A model generated the notes under the pieces. The model saw only the letters and a program-made list of their open reading frames with translations. It did not search any database and was not told the DNA's origin. A DNA stretch of 5,702 nucleotides from a bacterium. GTDB taxonomy: Bacteria; Cyanobacteriota; Vampirovibrionia; Gastranaerophilales; Gastranaerophilaceae. The stretch covers positions 1 to 5,702 of the forward strand of contig JAGOIO010000098.1 of NCBI GenBank assembly GCA_017995595.1, in the 5' to 3' direction. The position numbers and the translations under genes were made by a program. Position 1 is the first letter of the stretch, and each line of letters opens with the position of its first letter. This document shows positions 5,637-5,702 of this stretch, in pieces.

Positions 5637-5702
5637 CTAATTATCACCTACAACTCTTGCAGGGAAGTTATTTCTTTGTAATTCTCCGGCCACGTTATCT
5701 GC
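5637..5702 (-). CDS. C-terminal end of a convergent gene, cut by the window edge
   Basis: The minus strand is open from the window edge for 21 codons and ends at TAG (5639-5637). The peptide reads ADNVAGELQRNNFPARVVGDN, given here only as the visible tail. Support for a real gene is positional: a bidirectional terminator lies just past its stop, where a convergent pair needs one. The pattern of an alpha helix (A..VA.ELQ) followed by FPARVV resembles the end of a SPOR-type peptidoglycan-binding domain, but 21 residues are too few to name a family. Confidence 0.55.
   Translation of the reverse strand, partial: ADNVAGELQRNNFPARVVGDN

Overview
This is an AT-rich bacterial window that uses the standard genetic code. 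It carries four complete genes and the tail of a fifth. The base composition, the mix of leadered and apparently leaderless starts, the outer-membrane lipid-transport gene and a short Val-Ser-Phe-Thr-Gly tag near the N-terminus of one protein together suggest a gut diderm of the Gastranaerophilales/Melainabacteria type, the non-photosynthetic sisters of Cyanobacteria. That placement is an inference from memory. No rRNA or other phylogenetic marker is present.

Layout, left to right. Positions 1-94 hold no gene I can support. Positions 95-505 (minus) encode a small XRE-type helix-turn-helix protein with a C-terminal zinc ribbon, probably translated from a leaderless mRNA. A strong hairpin terminator at 568-604 separates it from the gene at 626-2536 (minus), a 636-residue metallopeptidase related to dipeptidyl peptidase III (M49). 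Its own promoter and a perfect inverted repeat lie in the 111-base gap before the next gene. Positions 2648-4642 (minus) encode an exported MlaA/VacJ-like protein fused to a C-terminal alpha/beta hydrolase. A 207-base divergent regulatory region follows. Positions 4850-5560 (plus) encode PdxJ, the pyridoxine 5'-phosphate synthase. A bidirectional terminator at 5578-5615 sits between pdxJ and the C-terminal end of a convergent minus-strand gene (5637-5702) cut by the window edge.

The genes do not look like one pathway. Each of the three minus-strand genes has its own promoter candidate and at least two have terminator candidates behind them, so they are probably separate transcription units. 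The most notable item is the MlaA-hydrolase fusion. It joins a protein fold that removes phospholipid from the outer leaflet of the outer membrane to an intact-looking serine hydrolase with a candidate Ser-Asp-His triad, which suggests lipid extraction coupled to hydrolysis in the envelope. No mobile elements, CRISPR arrays, tRNAs or rRNAs were found.
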